64,000 nt of DNA from Clostridiales bacterium (GTDB lineage Bacteria > Bacillota > Clostridia > Christensenellales > Borkfalkiaceae): positions 62,001 through 126,000 of the forward strand of contig SVII01000002.1 of the NCBI GenBank assembly GCA_015069605.1, read 5' to 3'. Shown here one piece after another: positions 33,179 to 41,596 of this stretch; within the stretch, counting starts at the first letter, position 1, and each line of letters begins with the position of its first letter. A program made the position numbers and the translations under genes. Below the pieces are notes generated by a model, which had not been told where the DNA came from, did no database searches, and saw only the letters and a list, made by a program, of their open reading frames with translations.

Positions 33179-35008
33179 TTATTCAAGGATCGCCTTGATA
33201 CGACGAAGCCCGCTACCGCAGCTTTGTTCTTTTTGAATCTTGAATTTACCAAGTTTGCCTGTCGATTCCACGTGAGGGCCGCCGCAAATTTCCTTAGAAA
33301 AATCCCCGATCGTGTACGTTTTTACCACTTCGCCGTACTTGCTTTCAAACAAGCCCGTAAAGCCTTCCGTCTTCGCTTCGTCCAACGTGATTTCTTTCAT
33401 CACAACGGGAATATCCGCTTGAATCACTTCGTTGACAAGATCTTCTACTTTCTTGATTTCTTCCGCTGTCATGGGTTGAGGTAAGTTGAAATCGAAACGC
33501 AATCTTTCTTCGGTGATGTTCGAGCCCTTTTGGTTGACTTCGGACGAATATACTTTCTTCAAAGCCGCGTGCAACAAGTGGGTTGCCGTGTGTAATTTCG
33601 TCGTTTCTTCCTTATGGTCGGCAAGACCGCAAGCAAATTTCTGCTCACTGCCCGCTTTGCTCTTGTTTTGGTGTTCTTCAAATGCCGCTTTGTACCCCTC
33701 GATATCCACCGTAAGACCGCGTTCTTTTGCCATTTCGTCCGTAATTTCTACGGGGAAACCGTAGGTGTCGTACAAATGGAACGCCTGCTTACCGCCGATC
33801 ATTGTTTCAGGTACGTATGCGGGATCTTTTTGCGACATAAACGCATTCTTTCTTTCAATACCGTTTACGCACTTTTCAAATTCTTTCAAGCCCTGCTGCA
33901 AAGTCTTGTTGAACTTCGTTTCTTCCTTGTTGAGTTCTTCCGCTATCTTCGCGCGATTGATATTCAATTCGGGATATACGTCTTTGTATTCTTCGATAAA
34001 CGCTTCGGAAATCTTCGCAAGACTGCCTTCAGGAAGATTGATCTTTCTTCCGTAACGCACCGCGCGACGAATGATACGGCGCAAAATATAACCCTGGTCG
34101 GTATTGGAAGGTACGATACCCTTTTCATCACCGAGCATAAAGGTTGCCGTTCTCGTATGGTCAAGAAGTACGCGGAACGCCTTCGTGGTTTCCTCATCCT
34201 CACCGTAGGTCTTGCCCGTAAGCTGAGAAATCGCCTTGATTGCATTTTCAAAGAGGTCAGTTTCATATACGCTGGATTTACCGTTCAATACGCAAAGCGC
34301 ACGCTCTAAACCCATACCCGTGTCCACGTTCTTTTGCGAAAGTTCGACGTACGAACCATCCGCTTGTTTGTTAAAACGCATAAATACGTCGTTCCAAATT
34401 TCAAGGAACGCGCCGCAGTTACAATCGGGGTTGCAGGTGGGCGAGCATTTGGGTTTACGAATAACAAACATTTCGGTATCCGTACCGCAAGGCCCGGTCA
34501 AACCAGCAGGCCCCCACCAGTTGTTTTCACGGGGCATGAAATAGATATTTTCTTTCTTAATACCTGCTTTTTCCCAAAGCGCAGCCGCTTCGTCGTCACG
34601 GGGCAACGTTTCGTCACCGCCAAACACCGTTACGGCAATCTTATCCGAAGGAATATGCAAATAGTCTTCCCCCGTCAAAAATTCATAACTCCAAGGAATC
34701 ATTTCTTCCTTGAAATAATCGCCAAGCGACCAGTTGCCGAGCATTTCAAAGAACGTACAATGTCTTTCGTCGCCAACGTCGTCAATATCCCCCGTACGCA
34801 CGCATTTTTGCACGTCGGTGAGGCGTTTGCCTGCAGGGTGTCTTTCCCCCAAAAGGTAAGGCACGAGGGGGTGCATACCCGCCGTCGTAAACAAAACGGT
34901 GGGATCGTTTTCAGGGATCAAAGACGCCGAAGGAATCACTTTATGTCCCTTGTCTTTGAAGAAATTGAGATACATTTCACGCAAAGTTTTGCCTGTATAC
35001 GTTTTCAT
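33179..35008 (-). CDS. alaS: Alanine--tRNA ligase, short form
   Basis: Catalytic core (LREMYLNFFKDKGHKVIPSASL; TTAGMHPLVPYLLG; GMGLERALCVL) plus the editing domain (HTATHLLHAAL and CGGPHVEST, the four zinc/editing ligands). The protein ends soon after with SGLRRIKAILE. At 609 aa it lacks the C-Ala/DHHA1 domain of the usual 870 aa enzyme. There is no frameshift or stop in the sequence after it, so this is a natural short AlaRS. The ATG at 35008 has GAGGATAAGATT upstream. Confidence 0.95.
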   Translation of the reverse strand: MKTYTGKTLREMYLNFFKDKGHKVIPSASLIPENDPTVLFTTAGMHPLVPYLLGERHPAGKRLTDVQKCVRTGDIDDVGDERHCTFFEMLGNWSLGDYFKEEMIPWSYEFLTGEDYLHIPSDKIAVTVFGGDETLPRDDEAAALWEKAGIKKENIYFMPRENNWWGPAGLTGPCGTDTEMFVIRKPKCSPTCNPDCNCGAFLEIWNDVFMRFNKQADGSYVELSQKNVDTGMGLERALCVLNGKSSVYETDLFENAIKAISQLTGKTYGEDEETTKAFRVLLDHTRTATFMLGDEKGIVPSNTDQGYILRRIIRRAVRYGRKINLPEGSLAKISEAFIEEYKDVYPELNINRAKIAEELNKEETKFNKTLQQGLKEFEKCVNGIERKNAFMSQKDPAYVPETMIGGKQAFHLYDTYGFPVEITDEMAKERGLTVDIEGYKAAFEEHQNKSKAGSEQKFACGLADHKEETTKLHTATHLLHAALKKVYSSEVNQKGSNITEERLRFDFNLPQPMTAEEIKKVEDLVNEVIQADIPVVMKEITLDEAKTEGFTGLFESKYGEVVKTYTIGDFSKEICGGPHVESTGKLGKFKIQKEQSCGSGLRRIKAILE

Positions 35009-35089
35009 AATCTTATCCTCTATGGTTTGATTTTCTTTTACATTATATATGGATTGCGAAAGTTTGTCAAGCAATACCAAGCCTGCGCG

Positions 35090-36493
35090 TTAAATTTTCG
35101 TCAATTCGTAACCCGTCTTGCTATCTTTCACCGCATAACCCATTTCCATGAGTTTCGCGCGAAGTTCGTCACTCTTCGCCCAGTCGCGATTGGTTCTTGC
35201 CGCCCAGCGTTCTTCCGCTACGGCTTTGACGTCCGCAGGAATGTCTTCCGCGTTTTTCGCATCAAACCAAGCCACGTATTCTGCCGCAGGTTTGGTGAAC
35301 AAACCAAGAAGCGAATAGGTCTTTCTAATCTGTGCTGCATACGCCGCCGCTTTCGCATCCCCTGCCGTCGTCCATTTTTTCATTTCTTTGAAATATCCAA
35401 ACAAATTCGACAACGCCAATGCGGTGTTGAAATCGTCGCTCATACAAGCGTTAAACTCTTCATCGATAACGTTTGCCGCTACCATGTCCGCGTCCGTTGC
35501 GGTGAGGTTGGCTTTTTCCACCGCCAAAAGCGCGGAGTAAAAATCATACAAATGCTTTTCGGCATCAGGGAACAAATCGTCCGTGATGTTGATATCGTTA
35601 CGGTAATTGGTGGCAAGCAATGCAAATTTCACCGCTTCATCCGAATATTTTTCCAAAAGATCGGCAAGCAACAAGCTGTTACCGAGCGATTTACTCATTT
35701 TTTGACCGTTGACTTTGATCAAACCGTTATGCGTCCAATATTTAACGAACTGTTTGCCCGTCAAGGCTTCCGTTTGCGCGATTTCGTTTTCATGGTGGGG
35801 GAAGATTAAGTCCCTGCCGCCGCCGTGGATATCGATTTGATCGCCAAACGCCGCACGATTCATTGCCGAGCATTCAATATGCCAACCCGGTCTGCCCTGT
35901 CCCCAAGGCGATTCCCAATAAATTTCTCCGGGTTTCGCGCTCTTCCAAAGCGCAAAGTCATAAGCGTTTTTCTTCTCGTCGTCGTTATCTACACGCACCC
36001 CGTCCAGCGCGTCTTCAATATTTCTGTTGGAAAGTTTACCGTATCCAGGGAAGGATTCCACGTCAAAATATACGTCCCCATTTTTCGTGGGATATGCGTG
36101 GCCTTTTTCAATCAACGTCGATACAAACCCAATAATATTTTCAATATTTTCCGTCGCTTTCAACCAAACGTTGGGGTCTTGCACGTGGAACTTTTCCATA
36201 ATCGCATTGATGTTTTCAATCATTTTCGCTGCGTATTCATCCGCAGGAATTCCCGTTTCACGAGATTTTGCGATAATCTTATCGTCCACGTCCGTGTAAT
36301 TGCGCGCATATGTTACGTCATAACCCTGCTTTTCCAAATATTTACGCATAATATCGTAAATAAGAGCCTGATACCCGTGCCCGATATGCGCTTCGCCCGA
36401 CACCGTAATGCCACAAGCGTACATCTTTACTTTATTGCCTTCCAAAGGGATAAATTCTTCCTTTCTTTTCGTCAACGAATTGTAAATTTTCAT
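35090..36493 (-). CDS. cysS: Cysteine--tRNA ligase
   Basis: Class I synthetase with zinc ligand CG in YACGITVSGEAHIGHG, which also holds the HIGH motif, and KMSKSLGNSL. GWHIECSAM and HGGGRDLIFPHHENE are the other zinc-site blocks. 467 aa. Normal enzymes read CGPTVYD at the first motif; CGITVSGE is a divergent form, shared by other clostridial members as far as I recall. Second gene of the T-box operon. Confidence 0.95.
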   Translation of the reverse strand: MKIYNSLTKRKEEFIPLEGNKVKMYACGITVSGEAHIGHGYQALIYDIMRKYLEKQGYDVTYARNYTDVDDKIIAKSRETGIPADEYAAKMIENINAIMEKFHVQDPNVWLKATENIENIIGFVSTLIEKGHAYPTKNGDVYFDVESFPGYGKLSNRNIEDALDGVRVDNDDEKKNAYDFALWKSAKPGEIYWESPWGQGRPGWHIECSAMNRAAFGDQIDIHGGGRDLIFPHHENEIAQTEALTGKQFVKYWTHNGLIKVNGQKMSKSLGNSLLLADLLEKYSDEAVKFALLATNYRNDINITDDLFPDAEKHLYDFYSALLAVEKANLTATDADMVAANVIDEEFNACMSDDFNTALALSNLFGYFKEMKKWTTAGDAKAAAYAAQIRKTYSLLGLFTKPAAEYVAWFDAKNAEDIPADVKAVAEERWAARTNRDWAKSDELRAKLMEMGYAVKDSKTGYELTKI

Positions 36494-36540
36494 ATATCTA
36501 TTCTCCTTACGTTTTTGTGTTCCTTGCGGACATGGGTAGT

Positions 36541-37206
36541 TCATTTTTTACCGCTCCGCTCCTCCTCAGCAATCCGAGCCGCCTCTTTCGCCCTTTCCTC
36601 GTCCGCCGCCTTTTTCTCTAAATCAATTTCCGCGTTCAATGCCGCTACGGCAATAATCCCCGTGTGCGTTGCGTCCTCGGTTTCAGGAGTCCGAATCCGC
36701 ACAATACGCCCAGGAACACCCACCACCGTTGCGTACGGCGGCACTTCTTTTAACACCACCGCGCCCGCGCCGATTTTTGCGCCCTTACCGACGGTAAATC
36801 CACCAAGCACTTTCGCGCCTGCCGATAGCGTCACGTTCTCCATAATCGTCGGGTGACGTTTGCCGTGTTCCTTACCAGTACCTCCAAGGGTGACACCTTG
36901 ATAAATCACCGTGCCCTTATGCACTTCCGCTGTTTCCCCGATGACAACCCCCGAACCATGGTCAATAAATACGCCCGGTTCGATTTTCGCCGCAGGGTGA
37001 ATTTCAATCCCCGTGAAAAATCTACCCAACTGACTGACGATACGCGCCAACAATTTTAATTTGATTTTATGAAAAAAGTACGCCCAACGATGCCACGACA
37101 ATGCGTGCACGCCCGCATAGGTCAGCCATATTTCAAAACCATTTCGCGCCGCAGGGTCGTTGCGTTTTGCCGCTTTGATATCTTCTCGCAAACCCTTAAA
37201 CCACAT
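36541..37206 (-). CDS. cysE: Serine O-acetyltransferase (EpsC-type)
   Basis: Makes O-acetylserine, the acceptor for sulfide in cysteine synthesis. Left-handed beta-helix hexapeptide repeats run from about residue 65; IDHGSGVVIGETAEV and GVTLGGTGKEHGKRHPTI hold the catalytic Asp-His pair. The tail (about 190-221) is a charged helix. First gene after the T-box leader, AAGGAGG 7 bases upstream of the ATG. Confidence 0.95.
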   Translation of the reverse strand: MWFKGLREDIKAAKRNDPAARNGFEIWLTYAGVHALSWHRWAYFFHKIKLKLLARIVSQLGRFFTGIEIHPAAKIEPGVFIDHGSGVVIGETAEVHKGTVIYQGVTLGGTGKEHGKRHPTIMENVTLSAGAKVLGGFTVGKGAKIGAGAVVLKEVPPYATVVGVPGRIVRIRTPETEDATHTGIIAVAALNAEIDLEKKAADEERAKEAARIAEEERSGKK

Positions 37207-37265
37207 AGGCAACCTCCTTACCATCTATTTTTGTAAAAAATCAATCCACGATTCTCAAAACCAAT

Positions 37266-37525
37266 TAAAAAGCGCCCTTATACCATTGTATAAAGGCGCG
37301 GTGATACGCTGTTCCACTTTACTTTAGAAAATTTCGCAAAATAACGCAATTTTCCCTCATTCGCTCGATAACGGGAGCCCCCGCAGAGGATTAGTCTGTC
37401 CTGCAAACGCGAAAGCGCACTTTCTTCCCCGCTTATCACTTGTCACGCTTTCAGCCAACGGCGCGTCTCTCTTGTCTTGTGATATGCAAAAGGAATACTC
37501 TTCTTCCGCTCGGATATTCTATTGT
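37266..37525 (-). ncRNA. T-box leader of cysE-cysS-alaS (probably tRNA-Cys specific)
   Basis: Minus-strand order matches T-box RNAs: AGTA-containing internal loop (GAAGAGTATTCC), AGAGAG, GGCTGAAAGC apical loop, then the antiterminator element GTGGAACAGCG...ACCGCG, and a terminator stem (GCGCCTTTATAC / GTATAAGGGCGC, 37272-37299) with TTTTT. A TGC triplet (37417-37419) lies in the expected specifier-loop strand, which would read tRNA-Cys and suits cysE and cysS. Uncharged tRNA would favour antitermination. The T-box core has a small insertion compared with the usual GGTGGNACCGCG. Confidence 0.82.
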
Positions 37526-37532
37526 TAATCCT

Positions 37533-37562
37533 ATTATAGCACGGAGCGCAACAAAAACGCAA
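37533..37562 (-). promoter_or_regulatory. Promoter of the T-box operon
   Basis: TTGCGT (37557-37562) and TATAAT (37533-37538), 18 bases apart, with TGC before the -10. Confidence 0.65.
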
Positions 37563-37585
37563 CCGTTTCTATGCCTTTGCCGAAA

Positions 37586-38212
37586 TTATTTCAAAAACAA
37601 ATTCGTCACTTTGTATTCAGCAAGCGCCGCATCGATCATATCACGATTATACACTTTTTGATGGAGCAGGTATGCGATCACGACGTCTTTGACTACGGTA
37701 TAATCAAATTCGCAATAACAAATTTCCATCATTTTTTTTGTATCTTCAAAAGACCAATGTGCCGTCAATGCCAACGAGAATAATAAATTTTTCGTTGGAA
37801 CAAATTTCCCTTTCCAAATCCCCTGCAAAATTTCAGGTTCGATGTTTAAATTTTCGCCTGCCGCCGCTTGCGTCACGCCGTATTTTTCCAGCATCGATTT
37901 TAAATGCTTATGCGGAGCGTATTTGGAAAATACGTTTTTGATGCGCGTAAAAATATTACAAGGCGAAAACGAAAAAGAAAACGTCTTATCTAGCATACGG
38001 GTTTTCAGTTCCGCAAGCAATTCCGCTTTCCCCTCTTGCTTGGCAAGCCGCATTGTATTCGCAGGCAACGTGTACGCATACGTTCTCCCGTCCTCGCGCA
38101 CCTCCGACGTCTGCATTTTCGGCATACGATAGCCAGGCAACGAAGTTATTTTATCATAATCTGCATACTTTTCGCAAAAATACGCATCTAAATCGACAAG
38201 AAAATCGTACAT
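37586..38212 (-). CDS. Hypothetical protein with a possible HTH segment
   Basis: 208 residues, soluble, mostly helical. Residues 100-155 (MLEKYGVTQAAAGENLNIEPEIL) look like an XRE-type helix-turn-helix, followed by a helical block (EDTKKMMEICYCEFDYTVVKDVVIAYLL). No catalytic motif. It stands alone between the T-box operon promoter and the DeoR gene. Not recognised; a regulator is the most likely reading. Confidence 0.65.
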   Translation of the reverse strand: MYDFLVDLDAYFCEKYADYDKITSLPGYRMPKMQTSEVREDGRTYAYTLPANTMRLAKQEGKAELLAELKTRMLDKTFSFSFSPCNIFTRIKNVFSKYAPHKHLKSMLEKYGVTQAAAGENLNIEPEILQGIWKGKFVPTKNLLFSLALTAHWSFEDTKKMMEICYCEFDYTVVKDVVIAYLLHQKVYNRDMIDAALAEYKVTNLFLK

Positions 38213-38434
38213 CTTTATTCTCCGTTTCTTTTTCTTGTATTATACCATACCCAAAGAAAAAACGCAACCGTTTTCCTCTTGATTCATTTATACCACATTC
38301 CTCTTTTGATGAAACGCCTTTTTCCACTTTGTTACTTTATTGTAAAAAAGTAACATTTTTATAGTACATTTTCAAAACGAAATGAAAAAATATCACAGAA
38401 AAATCAACTTTTTACGACTATACACTTGCTTTTT

Positions 38435-38463
38435 TTGTAAATTTGTGATAAATTTGATATGGT
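38435..38463 (+). promoter_or_regulatory. Possible promoter of the DeoR-FucU pair
   Basis: TTGTAA (38435-38440) N17 TATGGT (38458-38463), about 25 bases upstream of the deoR-type ATG. The 270-base gap before it is A/T-rich and holds nothing else recognisable. Confidence 0.4.
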
Positions 38464-38488
38464 GATACTACACATAAGGAGGAAACGA

Positions 38489-39247
38489 ATGAAGAGAGAG
38501 CGCATTACGGAAATTGCGGAACTTTTGGACAAACGCGGAAAGCTGTCGCTAGAGCAACTAGAAGAATATTTTCCCAACGTTTCGCAGATGACCTTACGTA
38601 GAGATTTATTCCAATTGGAAGAAGAAGGCAAAATCATTCGCGTCCGCGGCGGCGCAATGTCCGTTCGTGAAGTACAAAAAACTTCGGGCGAGCCTTACAC
38701 CAAGAAAACCACGATACATACTGACGAAAAAATCGTCATTGCGCAAAAAGCGGCAGGCTTGATTGACGAGGGCGCGTCCCTGTTTATCGACGGCGGTACA
38801 ACGGCGTTGTATCTCGCCAAAGAAATGCCCGATTTTAATTGTAACGTATTCACCAACGGGCTTGCGGTGGCTACCGAGCTCGCCAAAAAGAAAAACGTAG
38901 TCGTCAACCTTTTGGGCGGCCAGTTAATTAAAGAAAACCTGTCCACGGCGTCCGCGTTTTCGTCTATGTATTTCACGGACACAAATTTTGAGCTCGCTAT
39001 CATTTCCGCATCGGCGTTTACGGCTGAAAACGGTTTTTCGTGCAGTTCGCAAGTCGAGGCAGAGCTTCTTCGCGTCGTTTGTAAAAAGGCGAAATTTATC
39101 TATATGATGTTGGATAGTTCCAAAATTGGTAAAATTAAGCCCTATACTTTTGCTCGCACGAATGAAATCAACGTTTTGATTACCGATCAGGACTTCCCTG
39201 AGGGTTTGAAAAAGCAATTTAAAGATATGGATATCGTAGTTATTTAA
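38489..39247 (+). CDS. DeoR/GlpR-family transcriptional regulator
   Basis: N-terminal winged helix (MKRERITEIAELLDKRGKL ... MTLRRDLFQLEEEGKIIRVRGGA) and the DeoR sensor domain (FIDGGTTALYLAKEMP, NVFTNGLAVATEL, DSSKIGKIKPYTF). Such regulators bind phosphorylated sugars. ATG at 38489 has AAGGAGG 7 bases upstream. Directly followed by a FucU/RbsD-type mutarotase, which suggests the inducer is a fucose- or ribose-like sugar phosphate. Confidence 0.93.
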   Translation: MKRERITEIAELLDKRGKLSLEQLEEYFPNVSQMTLRRDLFQLEEEGKIIRVRGGAMSVREVQKTSGEPYTKKTTIHTDEKIVIAQKAAGLIDEGASLFIDGGTTALYLAKEMPDFNCNVFTNGLAVATELAKKKNVVVNLLGGQLIKENLSTASAFSSMYFTDTNFELAIISASAFTAENGFSCSSQVEAELLRVVCKKAKFIYMMLDSSKIGKIKPYTFARTNEINVLITDQDFPEGLKKQFKDMDIVVI

Positions 39248-39258
39248 GGAGAAAAATC

Positions 39259-39678
39259 ATGTTAAAAAATATACCGAAAATCGTTAGTCCTGAACTTTTG
39301 AAAATTTTATGTGAAATGGGTCACGGAGATGAAATTGTAATCGCTGACGGAAATTTCCCTTCTGAAACCAACGGTAAACGCGTTGTGCGCGCGGACGGTC
39401 ATGGCGGTGTGGAAATTTTGGACGCAGTGCTTTCCCTCATCCCCCTCGATACGTATGCGGAACATAACTTTATGTTGATGCAAACGACAAACGGCGACCC
39501 CACCCCCACTATTTGGGCGGAATATTTCGACGTAGCAAATAAACACGACGACAATCTTCGTTCGACGGAAATTGAAAGATTTGCTTTCTACGAACGCGCA
39601 AAAAATGCATACGCCGTGATCGCAACGGGCGAAAGTGCAATCTACGCCAACATCATCATTAAAAAAGGCGTTATTTAA
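39259..39678 (+). CDS. fucU: RbsD/FucU family sugar mutarotase
   Basis: 139 residues. MGHGDEIVIADGNFP holds the catalytic His and the pyranase-family block, and RFAFYERAKNAYAVIATGE is the FucU-type C-terminal motif with the Tyr/Arg pair. Interconverts sugar anomers for fucose or ribose use. Eleven bases after the DeoR gene and before a terminator, so the pair forms a closed dicistron with no kinase, aldolase or transporter. Confidence 0.88.
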   Translation: MLKNIPKIVSPELLKILCEMGHGDEIVIADGNFPSETNGKRVVRADGHGGVEILDAVLSLIPLDTYAEHNFMLMQTTNGDPTPTIWAEYFDVANKHDDNLRSTEIERFAFYERAKNAYAVIATGESAIYANIIIKKGVI

Positions 39679-39700
39679 ACATTATTGACAAGATTTCAAA

Positions 39701-39732
39701 GAGCCTGCGGAAGTGTTCCGCAGGCTCTTTTT
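39701..39732 (+). terminator. Terminator of the DeoR-FucU pair
   Basis: 12-base perfect stem GAGCCTGCGGAA / TTCCGCAGGCTC followed by TTTTT. Confidence 0.92.
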
Positions 39733-39738
39733 GTAGCG

Positions 39739-40176
39739 TTATTCTTGATAAATCATATACACGTGCGGAATCCCGTCCTCGTCATATTCCTCCGAAATCC
39801 GAGAAAAACCCACGCTTTCGTAAAAAGGCTGCGCGTACGCTTGCGCACCGATTTTAATCACTCTTGCGCCAAACTTCTCTTTCGCAACCGCAATCCCCAA
39901 CCGCATCAATTTTGAGCCTAAACCGCAACGGCGTTTTAAAGAAATAACTCTGCCGAGCGATACCTCATCCAAACGTTTCCCTTTGTCCACTACACGAAGA
40001 TACGCTAAAATTTTGCCATTCTCCTCAAACCATACGTGATATGCGTCTAAATCCACTCCATCCAAATCTTGATACGCGCAATTTTGTTCCACGACAAAAA
40101 CTTCCGCGCGAGCGCGTAAAATTTCGTATAATTCCTTTGTCGTCAATTCGTCAAATCTTTTAATTTTGCTTTTCAT
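39739..40176 (-). CDS. elaA: ElaA-type GNAT N-acetyltransferase
   Basis: 145 residues. FDELTTKELYEILRARAEVFVVEQNCAYQD is typical of ElaA, followed by LGRVISLKRRCGLGSKLM (acetyl-CoA loop, R-x-x-G-x-G/S) and AYAQPFYESVGF. Substrate unknown. The ATG at 40176 has AAGGG upstream. Confidence 0.88.
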   Translation of the reverse strand: MKSKIKRFDELTTKELYEILRARAEVFVVEQNCAYQDLDGVDLDAYHVWFEENGKILAYLRVVDKGKRLDEVSLGRVISLKRRCGLGSKLMRLGIAVAKEKFGARVIKIGAQAYAQPFYESVGFSRISEEYDEDGIPHVYMIYQE

Positions 40177-40208
40177 TCGTTTGCACCCTTTGCCATAAGG
40201 CAACTGTT

Positions 40209-40245
40209 TTAAAAAAGCAGGGGCGCGCTTTTCACGTCCCTGCTT
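40209..40245 (-). terminator. Terminator after the CvpA-like gene
   Basis: AAGCAGGG / CCCTGCTT stem with TTTTTT on the minus strand. Confidence 0.82.
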
Positions 40246-40284
40246 CCTTATATATAATACTATATTCTTTCACTTTCTAACGCT

Positions 40285-41502
40285 TTACGCCTTTACTAGT
40301 AACTTGTCGAAAATGGGTCTGATATACGTTTCGCCAAAACGGAACATACCTTTCGCCAACGCTGCGTTTTCGTTAAAGATTTCCGTGCTCTTGAAAATAC
40401 CGCAATAATCTACAAGATACAATACACTCCACATCGCCAAGACGATCAATACGCCGATTACGAAATACAATAAGCATGCAAGCACACCGTCAATAATACG
40501 CGCGGGCGCAGAACCTCTAATCGAACGGGAGCACTTCGCCAAAAGGAAGTTGACAAGCCAAAGCACCAAAGACGCCAACACAAAAATACAAACACCCGAA
40601 AGAATTTTTGCCGCCAAACCGCGAATAAGCTCGTTTACGCCGCCAAGGAGATTGATCCATCTGGTGATCAATAAATTTAAGAAATGTGCTTTTTCACTGC
40701 CAGCAAACGACGAGAATGGCAACCAGAAGGAAATCACCGCCGCGATTATGACACCGAACATAACGACCAACGAACGGATACTGCCGATCAAACCGTTTTT
40801 ATACCCCTTGCAGGATATTACAATAATGATGCCGATCGTCAAGAAATCCAACGCATACACGGACGCATAATTACGCAAAATCGGCACGATTTTGATGTCG
40901 AATAAATACCCCAAAGGCCCATTTATAAGCGCCGTTGCACTGATTAAAAGAAGAACAAACGAAATGCCCAGCACAAGAATTACCGTCACATTGATAGCGC
41001 ACACGATACCACCCAAGACTCTACCCAAAAAATTAGGTTTTTTCTTGCGTGCATCTACCATATGGCTAGGCGCATCGTAATCGTCGTAATCATCGTAATC
41101 ATCTTCGTATTCATAACCGCTGTAAATACTGATTTCGGGATCGCGTTTTTTAATTCTCCTGTGCTTGAATATCAGCGAACATACGCCGTAAGCAAACAAA
41201 CCTGCCAACGCGCAAAGAAGCGCAATGCTAAACGACGATACAAACGATCTCATACCCTCATCCAGCGCCGCTACAGCAGGCATCTTAAGAATAGGATTGC
41301 GGTTTCTAAGCAATTTGTTGCCCACAATGAACGCAAAACCGCTTGCAGCCCAAACCACACCGCCCCAACTGACTCTGCGGAAACCTTTCGCAAAACCAAT
41401 GATGAAGGCTATTGCCAAGATCGCCGCGCAAACGATTGCTGCTAGCAAAGGCACTTTATACATGACGTCCTGAATAGCCAAAACAGAATGTAAAGGAATC
41501 AT
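40285..41502 (-). CDS. Polytopic membrane protein with two CvpA-like halves
   Basis: 405 residues with about eight membrane helices. Both halves contain a G-F/Y-x-x-G-x-x-x-S segment followed by helices (GFAKGFRRVSWGGVVW near 37; GYKNGLIGSIRSLVVMFG near 232), as at the start of CvpA/YrhK-type domains, suggesting a duplication. A cytosolic loop (130-150) is extraordinarily Asp/Tyr-rich (YEYEDDYDDYDDYDAP). Function unknown; CvpA proteins are linked to colicin V production and envelope homeostasis. Downstream of glnS on the same strand. Confidence 0.6.
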   Translation of the reverse strand: MIPLHSVLAIQDVMYKVPLLAAIVCAAILAIAFIIGFAKGFRRVSWGGVVWAASGFAFIVGNKLLRNRNPILKMPAVAALDEGMRSFVSSFSIALLCALAGLFAYGVCSLIFKHRRIKKRDPEISIYSGYEYEDDYDDYDDYDAPSHMVDARKKKPNFLGRVLGGIVCAINVTVILVLGISFVLLLISATALINGPLGYLFDIKIVPILRNYASVYALDFLTIGIIIVISCKGYKNGLIGSIRSLVVMFGVIIAAVISFWLPFSSFAGSEKAHFLNLLITRWINLLGGVNELIRGLAAKILSGVCIFVLASLVLWLVNFLLAKCSRSIRGSAPARIIDGVLACLLYFVIGVLIVLAMWSVLYLVDYCGIFKSTEIFNENAALAKGMFRFGETYIRPIFDKLLVKA

Positions 41503-41596
41503 ATTTTTCTCCTTAAATTTTTTCCGCTATACAAGCGGAATTATGTTCAACCCCGTCGGTTTGACATTTTTCCGAGGGTCGTTCTTATGTTTTCGA

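Noticed and set aside
37586..38212. Toxin-antitoxin component
   Set aside because: Single gene with no partner; only a weak HTH-like segment.
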